Assembly (NCBI GenBank): GCA_002189035.1 | Contig: NEEC01000004.1 | Location: 4,154,001-4,218,000 of the forward strand | Origin: Utricularia gibba | Lineage: Eukaryota; Streptophyta; Magnoliopsida; Lamiales; Lentibulariaceae | Direction: 5' to 3' | DNA: 64,000 nucleotides | Shown here: in pieces, positions 11,449-22,900 of the stretch | Layout: every line of letters starts with the position of its first letter | How positions within the stretch are numbered: the first letter of the stretch is position 1 | Notes under the pieces: generated by a model | What the model was told of the DNA's origin: nothing | Seen by the model: only the letters and a program-made list of their open reading frames with translations | Database searches by the model: none | Program-made: the position numbers and the translations under genes

Positions 11449-14400
11449 GTGGAGGGTGCTGTGAATGGAAACGGGGAGGTGCAGAGAGTGGGAAGTGCTC
11501 GCCTGAGCAACTCCAGCGTCTGGAGAAACTCGGACGTCGATGTTTTCTCGAGGTCGAGGGAGGTGGATGACGAGGAAGCTCTGACCTGGGCTTCTCTGGA
11601 GAGGCTGCCGACGTACCTCAGGATACGGCGTGGCATTCTTGCAGAGGAAGAGGGGAAGTTCAGAGAGATCGACATCAAGAAACTTGGGTTTGTGGAGAGA
11701 AGAAGCCTCATTGAAAGGCTACTCAAGACGGTTGAGGAAGACAATGAGAAGTTCCTATTGAAGCTGAAACAAAGGATTCAAAGGTAAAACAGTGCTTCAA
11801 GCCGAGTTGGATTCAACTCTTGTATTGTATCTTCTTTATGGTGTTCTTCTTCTGTCCACTGAACCTCGTTTTTCAATGAAAACCCGATAGAAATGGCACT
11901 AGAGGTTTGTGTATCATAGGGATTTAGAGATGTTCTTTTTTGCATTGGGTGTTGATAGGGTGGGCCTTGACTTCCCCACGATTGAAGTGAGGTTCCAACG
12001 TCTACAAGTAGATGCTGATGCATACGTAGGAGAAAGAGCCTTGCCAACAGTGTTCAACTTCACAACCAACATCGTTGAGGTAATGAAATAGAACTGGACT
12101 TGGATGGTGCATCCTTGAAATCTGTCTAAATATTTTATGATTGATGTATAGGGGTTCTTGAGCCGTATTCGGATTCTTCCAAATCAGAAGAAACCGTTTC
12201 CAATTCTACGTGATGTCAGTGGGATCATCAGACCAGGAAGGTTGTTGTTAGGAATCAGCCATACCATTTTCTTCTGGTTTTTTTCCCAAGTTCGTCTTAT
12301 GAAGAATTTTGTTGTTATTCATTTGTAGAATGACCTTGCTTCTAGGCCCTCCTAGCTCAGGGAAAACAACCCTTCTGCTAGCTTTGGCTGGAAAACTTGA
12401 TCAGAACTTGAAAGTAAGGAGTGACAAAAGGCTTTACCTGCTTCTCATTTCAAAACCCTAATAAAATTATCTTTCGAGTCATCAGGTGCAGGGAAAGATA
12501 ACATACAATGGCCATGACATGAATGAATTCGAGCCTCGGAGGACTTCAGCTTACATAAGCCAATACGATGTTCATATTCCAGAGCTTACAGTTCGAGAAA
12601 CGCTTGCATTTTCTGCAAGATGCCAAGGAGTTGGACAACGCTATGGTTGGAAATGAAACCATTATTTTCAACTACTTCAGTAGCTTTAAAACATGAGTAG
12701 TCTCATTGTTCATTCATTTGAACTTTTTCAGAAATGCTTGCGGAGTTATCAAGACGGGAAAAGGAAGCAAATATTAAACCAGATCCTGATATTGATATGT
12801 ACATGAAGGTTTGTGTGGTTACTTGTCTGTATTCATCAGTCCACACTGCAAAAATGCAAAAGAAGTAGATACTTACTCTTCTGCATGTCTACTACATAGG
12901 CGACATCGTTAGAAGGACAAGAAGAAAACATTGTAATAGACTATGTCATGAAGGTAAATAAACAGCATGATGCTTCATTACATATAGAGGGACACTCATA
13001 TGAATCCACTGGACTTGAAATATTCCATTTACAGATCCTGGGGCTTGAGGTCTGTGCAGATATTATTGTTGGTGATCATATGATCCGAGGAATTTCAGGT
13101 GGACAGCGAAAACGACTAACAACAGGTAGGCATGTAGCAATCTCTATTATGGATCAAACTATATGGCTTTATGTTACTCCAGAAGTTGAAGAATAGCAGT
13201 GACCATTGTTTATCTGTGTAGGTGAAATGCTTGTTGGACCAGCCAGAGCACTATTTATGGATGAAATATCAACTGGTTTAGACAGTTCCACTACATTTCA
13301 AATAGTGAATTCCATAAAGCAATCAATCCACATTTTACAAGGAACTGCATTGATCGCCCTCCTGCAACCTGCACCTGAGACTTATGACCTTTTTGATGAC
13401 ATAATTGTTCTTTCGGATGGCCAGATTGTTTACCAAGGGCCCCGTGAAAATGTACTTGAGTTTTTCGAGTTTATGGGGTTCAAATGTCCAAAGAGAAAAG
13501 GAGTTGCAGACTTTTTGCAAGAGGTGACCTCAAATTCCACTCTTTGACCTAGTTCTATCTCTTGTTTACTTTCCTCTGGTTTCAAGGATTTCAGGTTACA
13601 TCCAAAAAAGATCAAGAACAGTATTGGAATAACAAAGATGAGCCGTACCATTATGTTTCAGTCAATGAGTTTTCAGAGGCATTTCAAAATTTTCACATTG
13701 GACAAAGGCTTGGTGATGAACTTGCTGTTCCTTTTAATAAAGAAAAGAGCCATCCAGCCGCCCTTACGAAGACAAAGTATGGCGTCGGAAAGATGGAAAT
13801 CCTAAAAGCCTGTGCAGCAAGAGAATTCTTGTTGATAAAGAGAAATTCATTTGTCTTCATATTCAAGCTAGTTCAAGTAAGGAGCATGCCTCATGCATTT
13901 CCCCAAGTTCCATGATACTAATGACATAGTCTTCTTCATGTTTCAGCTTACTCTCATGGCTACAATGTCATTCACAGTGTTCCTGCGGGTTAAAATGAGA
14001 AAGGATACATTAAAAGATGGTGTGGTTTACTTGGGAGCACTTTTCTATGCCTTGCTGCTAGTGATGTTCAATGGATTTGCAGAGCTTGCACTTACTATTT
14101 TGAAACTTCCAGTCTTCTTTAAGCAAAGAGACTTGTTATTTTTTCCAGCATGGGCTTATTCACTACCTCAATTCATTCTTAGAATTCCGATCACCCTTTA
14201 TGAAATTCCAGTATGGGTTTGTTTAACATATTACACTACCGGATATGATCCTGATCCTGCAAGGTAACTACTGATTTTCCTCTAGCTATACTAATCGCTG
14301 AAAGTAGTGCATCTCTAAATTCTTAAAACTACAGATTTTTCAAGCACATGCTTCTGCTTGTACTTGTAAACCAAACCGCTGGAGGACTATTCCGTTTAAT

Positions 14401-17400
14401 AGCAGCCTTGGGAAGGAATGTGGTTGTTGCAAACACCTTTGGCACAGCATCACTTCTTGTAGTTCTTGCCTTAGGTGGATTCATTCTTTCAAGAGGTATG
14501 TATTCCTCAGTTACTCATGGCTTGTGTGTGTGTGCTGTTGCTCAATCTTTTGGCACATCTTTTTCAGATAATATAAAGAAATGGTGGATTTGGGGCTACT
14601 GGATCTCCCCTTTGATGTATGCAGAAAATGCAATCACAGTAAATGAGTTTCTAGGCAAGAGTTGGAATCATGTAAGAACATTATGACAGATGCAAGTTTT
14701 GGTTCCTTTGCGAAGTGTAATAGTCTTGTCAGCCTCATCGTTCTTTCTACTGCAGGTTCCACCAAATTCAACTGAACCACTTGGTGTTCTGGTGCTCAAG
14801 TCTCGGGGAATTTTTCCAGATGCTCGTTGGTACTGGATTGGTGTAGGAGCCCTCGTTGGGTTCATCTTCTTCTTCAACTTCTCAGCAATCTTTGCTCTAA
14901 CTTGGCTCAAACGTAAGTATTACTTAAGGATATGACAGCAAAAAAAAAAATGGAAGTGATATATAACTCATGCAGCGTTTGGGAAGACACATGCTTTTTT
15001 ATCAAAAGAAGCAGCAGAAGAGAATCTGGTTGCAAACAAAGAAACCATGAATACAAGCAGAGAAAGTGCCATTAGGAGAAATGCATCATCTGCAGTTGGT
15101 AATACAAGCAATAATGATCACAGTCGAAAAAGAGGAATGATTCTGCCATTCGAACCTCTGTCAATAACATTTGATGACATTTGTTATGCAGTAGATATGC
15201 CAAAGGTGTGAGATTGATCCTGGTGCTCAATTTTTTTCTACATATATTGACTGATATGAACTTTTTTTGACTTAATTCCCAGGAAATGAGCAGTCAAAAC
15301 TTGGGAACTGATAAACTAGAGCTCCTGAAAAGTGTAAGTGGAGCTTTTCGACCAGGTGTTTTAACAGCTCTTATGGGAGTAAGTGGAGCAGGAAAAACTA
15401 CTCTGTTAGATGTTTTGGCTGGAAGAAAAACAAGAGGATACATTCAAGGTACAATCAAAATATCAGGATATCCGAAGAAACAGGAAACATTCGCTCGAAT
15501 ATCAGGTTACTGTGAGCAGAATGACATCCATACACCTCAAGTTACAGTATATGAATCACTTCAATTCTCTGCACGTCTTCGTTTACCACCTGAAGTTGAT
15601 CATGATACAAGAAAAGTATGCATTTTTTCATATTTCTGAATATTATTACATACAATGGTTACTTGAGATTTATAGTTTTGTTTACAATAGATGTTTGTCG
15701 AGGAAGTCATGGAACTTGTTGAACTCACACCACTAAGAGATGCACTGGTTGGTTTGCCGGTGAGAACGGCCTCTCCACTGAACAAAGAAAGAGATTGACC
15801 ATTGCGGTTGAGCTTGTGGCAAATCCTTCAATTATATTCATGGACGAACCAACATCAGGACTAGATGCTAGAGCAGCTGCAATTGTGATGAGAACAGTGA
15901 GGAACACAGTAGACACGGGAAGAACAGTTGTTTGCACAATTCATCAACCGAGCATTGATATATTCGATGCATTTGATGAGGTTCGTATCATCATAAACAT
16001 CAATAAGTCATGTTTCTTGCTAGATAAATGTCACCAAGGTTGACTGGTTGATTTACATTGCAGCTGCAACTGTTAAAAATAGGAGGTGAAGAAATATATG
16101 TCGGTCCACTAGGAAAAGATTGCTGTGAGCTGATCAAGTACTTCGAGGTGAGGCATTGTTTATGAAAATCTTTTATGAAGATGAACATTCCTGTTAACTG
16201 CTTTGTTTCTAGAGTGTGCAAGGAGTTAGTAAAATCAAAGATGGCTATAATCCAGCAACATGGATGTTGGAAGTGACCTCAACATTAAATGAAGAAACAC
16301 TTGGGGTTGATTTTGCAGAGCTATACAAAAACTCAGAGCTTTACAGGTATTGTAGGAAAGCATTATTGTGTTCGGTGGGCTCCTTATCCTTATCTCCTTC
16401 TAATATATTTCCAGGAGAAACAAAGCATTGATCTCTGAATATAGCAAACCAGCTCCAAATACGAAAGACTTGCATTTCCCTACCCGCTATTCCCAGTCCT
16501 TATGGAGACAATGCATCATATGCTTATGGAAACAAACACTGGCATATTGGAGGAATCCCCCTTTCACTGCAGTGAAACTACTTTACACTACATTCATAGC
16601 CCTTATGTTTGGAACTATGTTCTGGGATCTCGGCTCCAAAAGGTGAAACTTTTTTCGAATTAATTTGACAGCTGATAAGTTGCAGTAGTTCTTATACATG
16701 GTCTCATGGTGTGCAGGGGCAACTTACAAGATCTGTTCAATGCCATTGGTTCTATGTATGCTGCTGTTTTATTTCTTGGAATTCAAAATGCCACATCCAT
16801 TCAACCAGTTGTTGCTGTCGAAAGAACAGTTTTCTATAGAGAAAGAGCTGCAGGATTATACTCATCTATGCCGTACGCATTCGGACAGGTACCCAAAATC
16901 CCCTTGATCATTCATAAACACTTACCCAAATAACTTCATCTTTTGTTTTTTCTTCAGATTGTTGTTCAGCTCCCATACCTTTTTGCACAAGTAATCTTGT
17001 ATGGTGTCATTGTGTATGCAATGATCGGATTCGAATGGAACGCAGCAAAGTTCTTCTGGTACCTTTTCTTCATGTTCCTCACCTTCTTCTACTTCACACT
17101 GTACGGGATGATGACAGTGGCCGTCACACCAAACCAAAACATCGCTGCCATCATTTCCACTGCATTCTACGCACAATGGAACCTTTTCTCCGGATTCATC
17201 ATCCCCAAAACAGTGAGAACACCTCTTCCCTATCCACAATCTTCTTCCCAAACGATGTAGCCTTACCTGATCTGATGTTGTGCAGAGGATTCCGGTATGG
17301 TGGCGATGGTACTACTACCTGAGCCCCATTGGGTGGACACTGAACGGACTCATCACATCGCAGTTCGGAGACCTGGAAACCAGGGTTTCCGGTGACCAGA

Positions 17401-17543
17401 CGGTGGAGGGCTTCTTGCATGAGTACTTCGGGTTCAGACACGACGAACTGGGATACGTTGCCTTGATTGTGGTTGGGATCACTCTCATCTTTGGCCTCAT
17501 TTTCACTGTATCTATCAGGATATTTAACTTCCAGAAAAGGTAG
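11449..17543 (+). CDS. Full-size ABCG/PDR transporter, copy 1 (disrupted as given)
   Basis: Plasma-membrane pleiotropic-drug-resistance type ABC transporter, NBD1-TMD1-NBD2-TMD2. Twenty-three exons: 11449-11783, 11959-12079, 12152-12240, 12329-12413, 12486-12645, 12732-12808, 12900-12953, 13035-13125, 13222-13523, 13595-13876, 13947-14263, 14335-14495, 14568-14671, 14756-14912, 14976-15205, 15283-15615, 15691-15980, 16064-16147, 16213-16346, 16415-16642, 16717-16888, 16958-17212, 17286-17543. Motifs: Walker [10 protein letters not shown] and GVSGAGKTT, signatures SGGQ and LSTEQRKR, Walker B LFMDEI and IIFMDEP, H-loop TIHQPS. Two defects: the start codon position reads GTG, with a stop just upstream and no other Met in exon 1, and one base is missing near 15759 in NBD2, giving a stop at 15796-15798. 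Adding that base gives exactly 1440 codons. Closest to the PDR1/ABCG40 type; transported substrate unknown. Confidence 0.9.
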
Positions 17544-19850
17544 GGGATAGCTGCACGTGCTTGTCTTAGGAATCTTTATTTAACTCATCTCACATTTAAA
17601 TAGTTGATGTATTATTATTAAAATTAAATAGTTAATATATGGGGCATGTTTAATAATTTGAAGTTCTGTTTTAGATGATGTAAAATAGAATCAATTTTGA
17701 GATGATAAAACTATTCTATATAATAATATAAATTATATTATATAGTTTTAATATGATAAATTATATATTATCAATTTAATAGATTAAATTATTATAGAAT
17801 TTAAAGTGATGATTTAAATCTATTTTTAAAATTAATAAAAAATGTAATTTATTTATTTTATCTCTTATTTAATCATTAATATAAATATTTAATAAATTCA
17901 ATAATTCATGAAGTTAATTACATATTTGAACTTATGATTTTATTACAGAATAAATAAAAATAACAATTTTCAATAATTAAACAAAATCATTTCAATAAAT
18001 TATGTAAATAGAACATGCACACGGTATTTATAATCTTTATTGCATTGAATTCACTAAGTAGAAAATCAATTTTAAAAAAGATAAATATTCGAAATCAATC
18101 TTAAGCATGAAAAAATTCTAAAAAAATTCTAAAATTATGATTAAATCGATATCTAAACGAAAATTGTTTAAAGGTAATATTAAAAATAATTGAATTCATG
18201 TGTTCTGTTTTATTAATTTGATAAAACTATTTAAAATATATTTTTTCATAATAATCAATAATCATTTTTATATTAATATAACTAAAAGGTAAATGAATCA
18301 AAATCAATCAAAAACAATATGAATCATAATATATGATTAAATTGAATGAATTATTCGGACCATCCAATTTCACCCTTAGGTTGATAAATAAGTGTTTGAT
18401 TTTGATTAATAAATACGTTGACTTCGTATTAAATAAAATAATAAATATTCATATTTTAAAAAAGAGTATTTATCTTGAATATTTCACAAAAGCGTTTCCT
18501 AAACCGGATTCTTCTTGTCTCACTCTCATGGTTGTTTCCCGGTCCGGTTCGCCGGTTCAACTTAAGTAGTCATTAATCACCCTTCTTACAAGCCTTAAAC
18601 CCTCGCCCACCCTAAACCATACATACAATCAAACTACTCATGTGGTAGACGTTGAATTTGAGAACTGAATTATTTGAAATTAACATAATTTTTTATTTTA
18701 TTTACTTATAATATAATATTTTTTTCATTATGGTTTCTAAATATGGAATGAATTATTGTTGACATTTTAGGCCTTCCGCTATCCTATTTAGGGTTTACCA
18801 ACAACACAAATGACACAATATTTTTGAAAATTAACCATCCTGACATTTTTTAACACACACTAACACTAAAATTTTATATATAGAATGGTTATTTTTAAGA
18901 TAGATAACAGATACTTATCAAAAGTGATCCCAAATGTGAGTGTAAAGACACGTGTAAGTTTTAGGTTGGTGGTGCTACTACAACACGTGGAGATTTGGAC
19001 AGGGGCGTAGGTGTTCTTCTGTTGTATTTTTTTCAAGACTTGGCTTGGGTTCACATTAACTCTTATTTATGGCTACATACAAAGTCAAAGTGTACTTGCA
19101 AAGCAAATTCTTGAGAAAAACCGTACGAACACACAGGATTGGTTGGATAGAATATCAAACACTATTTTATTTAAAATATTTATCAAATGAATTTAGTTAA
19201 TCTATGATATTATAATATTTGTAGTTTTTTATTTTTAAATTATTTATTCTGAAAATTTTATTTAATTGTAAAATTTTGTATCAAAACTTGATAAATAGTA
19301 TTTTATATAAAATATAATTATTCATATTTTAAATTATTAATTTTTGTGTAAGTTGATTCCATATATATTTATTATATGTTTTGTATAATATTTTTATATT
19401 GTATTCTTACTTTACAGGATGAGAGTGTAAAAAAAAATCATAAATATTTTTTCATTATTCATTCATACCCAATTTAAATTGTGATTCATAAAAAAAAATA
19501 CGTTATTTCAAAGAATGTAGAAATGATTTCAGTCTTATTTTCATCATTCTCATTATTAATAAAATAAGAATGTAAAATAATCTTTTTAAAAAAAGTTTTA
19601 TTTTTTATTATATCGTTCAAACGACAACATCCAATTTCTTTGGATGACAGAATATAGTATAAAGAGGTATATATTTTTATTATTTTCTTAAAAAAACTTA
19701 TCAATATTTGGTTTTTAAATTTAATTTAGAATATTGGTATATGCAGTATCCTGGAGTTAGGCGCTTCGACCTCCCCTGTGTGTAGGTACCATGGCTAGTG
19801 GTTGGAGTGCTTTGTTCTTTTTATCGTTCTCGCCTTAAACCCTCTGCCTG
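17544..19850. other. AT-rich spacer between the two PDR copies
   Basis: Mostly A/T-rich DNA with no recognisable gene. A GC-richer patch lies at about 18480-18640, and short open frames (18333-18569, 19486-19704) have no family resemblance. The last part carries the promoter of copy 2. Confidence 0.55.
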
Positions 19851-19859
19851 CAGGATGGT

Positions 19860-19867
19860 TATATAAA
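19860..19867 (+). promoter_or_regulatory. TATA box of PDR copy 2
   Basis: TATATAAA lies 40 bases upstream of the ATG at 19907, implying a very short 5' leader. Position and sequence fit a plant TATA box. Confidence 0.6.
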
Positions 19868-19906
19868 GCTTGCTTCCGCTTGTAGCAGAGCAGTGAGGCT
19901 GTAAGA

Positions 19907-22900
19907 ATGCAGGCGGGAGAAGTGCGACGAGCAGCCAGCGCCCGTCTGAGCGACTCCAACTTATGGAGAAACCCCAGCACGGGTGACTTCTCGAGGTCGA
20001 GTGGTGTCGATGATGAAGAAGCTCTCATGTGGGCATCTCTCGAACGCCTGCCGACTTACAGTCGGATCCGGCGGGGCATCCTCACCGGAGAGGAGGGGGT
20101 GTCAGAGAGATTGACATCAAGGATCTTGGGTTCGTGGAAAGAAGAAACCTCGTTGAAAGGCTGCTGAAAACTGTGGAGCAAGACAACGAGAAGTTTCTAC
20201 TGAAGTTGAAGGAAAGGATTCAGAGGTACTTCACTTCATTGCATCCATTTTGAGGTGCCATAACTTGCATCGATTTTCAGGGTTGGGCTTGAGTTTCCCA
20301 CGATTGAAGTGAGGTTCCAGGATTTGCATGTGGAGGCTAATGTGCATGTCGGGGGAGAGCCTTGCCATCAGTTTACAACTACATTGTCAACATCCTTGAG
20401 GTGATCAAAGTTTGTGCTAGAAAATGTTGTCTTGAACATGAGCAACTCCTTCATCTGCATGGTTCATGAATAGGGATTGCTGAGCAGCATTCGAATTCTT
20501 CCGAGTCGCAAGAAGCCCATATCGATTCTTCGTAATGCAAGTGGAATCATCAGACCTGGAAGGTCGTTATTACTAAGAATCAGACATACCATTCATCTTC
20601 TTTCTTTCTATCTTTTTTTCATTACATGTACTAAATGAATGTGCTGTTGTGGATGTATAGAATGACTTTGCTGTTAGGCCCTCCTTCCTCAGGGAAAACT
20701 ACACTTCTTAAGGCGTTGGCCGGAAAACTTGATTGTGACTTAAAAGTAAGAAGTCATGGGTTCTTTAGCTGTAAACCTCATTTCAGGGAAAACTACACTC
20801 TTCCTCATTTGTCATGTACAAGGAAGAGTGACGTATAATGGGCATGAGATGAATGAATTCGAGCCTCGAAGAGTATCGGCTTACATAAGTCAGCACGATC
20901 TTCATATTCCAGAGCTGACAGTTCGAGAAACACTTGCATTCTCTGCAAGGGTCCAAGGAGTTGGGACACACTATGGTTGCAACACAAAAGAATAACATCA
21001 CAATCATCCATATCGGTATATAGAAACAAGCATTGTTGATTTGTTCTCAATGTGTTTCAGAAATGTTGGCTGAGTTATTGAGACGAGAGAAGGAAGCTAA
21101 CATTAAACCTGATCCTGATATCGATATCTTCATGAAGGTCATGACTGTGTTAGAGAAAGAGGACTTATCACCTTACCATGAACCCTAAAAACTGCTAGGT
21201 TTTATTCTTTTCATTCAGCAGGCATCATCCATAGAAGGAAATGAAGCAAGCATTGTAACAGACTATGTCATTAAGGTAATAAGTAACTCTGAAGGTGTAA
21301 GAACTTATGTGGGAGGGAAGGCTCACATCCATCCATTGGATTTGTAATCTTCTTCTTCAGATATTGGGACTTGATATCTGTGCTGATAGTCTTGTTGGTA
21401 ACGAAATGATCCGAGGAATTTCAGGGGGTCAGCGAAGGAGACTGACTACAGGTATATGTCAGTTATGCATCATTCAGATGTTCAAGAATTGGAGTATACA
21501 ATTTTCTTTTGAATGGCACCCAGGTGAGATGATTGTTGGGCCAGCAAGAGCACTTTTTATGGATGAGATATCAACCGGTTTGGATACCAAGACGACTTTC
21601 CAAATCGTGAACTCCATAAAGCAAGCTATTCACATCTTACAAGGAAATGCACTGATCTCCCTTTTACAACCAGCACCGGAGACGTTTGACTTATTCGATG
21701 ACATAATTCTTCTTTCCGATGGACAAGTTGTTTACCATGGTCCCCGTGAAAATGTCCTTGACTTCTTTGAATTTATGGGGTTCAAATGTCCCCGGAGAAA
21801 AGGAGTTGCAGACTTTCTGCAAGAGGTGAACCATATAAATATGCTTTTGAGCTTATACCCAAGCTTTCTGCTTTCCTCTGATTAAGGTCATTCGTTATTC
21901 TAGGTAACATCCAAGAAGGACCAAGAACAATATTGGAATAAGGCAGATGAGCCTTACCACTTTGTTACCATCAATGAGTTCTCAGAAGCATTTCAAAACT
22001 TCCACATTGGACAGAAACTTCCTGATGAACTAGCTATTCCTTTCAACAACGAAAAGTATCATCCAATTGCTCTCACAACCACAAAGTATGGTATTGGAAA
22101 TAAGGAGGTTCTGAAAGCATGTTTTGCTAGAGAATACCTCCTGATGAAGAGGAATTCATTTTTCTACATATACAAGATATTTCAAGTAAGAAGTGAGCAC
22201 ATATTCATTCATAATATTTTACTTTCGTTGTTATTTACCTTCTTCATCCTATCTCAGCTCTTTCTCGTGGCTGTAACATCTAGCACGGTGTTTTTACGTG
22301 TTGATATGCACAAAGATACTACAACAGACGGTTTCATTTACATAGGAGCACTTTTCTTTGCCTTGATATCTGCTATGTTTGGTGGATTTGGGGAGCTTGG
22401 AATGAGTATTTTAAAACTTCCAATCTTCTATAAACAAAGAGACATGCTGTTTTTTCCTCCATGGGCTTATTCACTACCTCAATGGATCCTTAAAATTCCA
22501 ATCACACTTTGTGAAATGCCCATTTGGGTTGCCATAACATATTACACTTCGGGGTATGATCCGGATGTTTCAAGGTAATATTCCCCTCTAGTTATCTGTA
22601 CATATTGGTCAACTTCTCTAACTTAGTGAACCATTAGACTTTTCAAGCACATGTTGATCTTGATGCTCACTGACCAAGCTGCTGGCGGACTCTTCCGATT
22701 CATGGCGGCCTTGGGAAGGAGTATGGTTGTTTCAAATACCTTTGGGTCATGTGCTCTTTTCACAATCATGGCTTTAGGTGGATTTGTTCTTTCAAGAGGT
22801 AGTTTATTGAAAGTTGAATGTCAGCCCCCCTACATTCATCTTCAACTTATTTGATGAACGTTGTGTTGTATACATCTTTTTAGATGATATAAGAGAATGG

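Noticed and set aside
11449-11451. GTG as a real start codon of PDR copy 1
   Set aside because: GTG initiation is very rare in plant nuclear genes, so loss of ATG, an unseen upstream exon, or a base error is more likely.
20746-20815. Rare minor-class (AT-AC) intron as explanation for the missing AG in PDR copy 2
   Set aside because: The donor is GTAAGA, a normal GT type, and the same intron in copy 1 ends in CAG.
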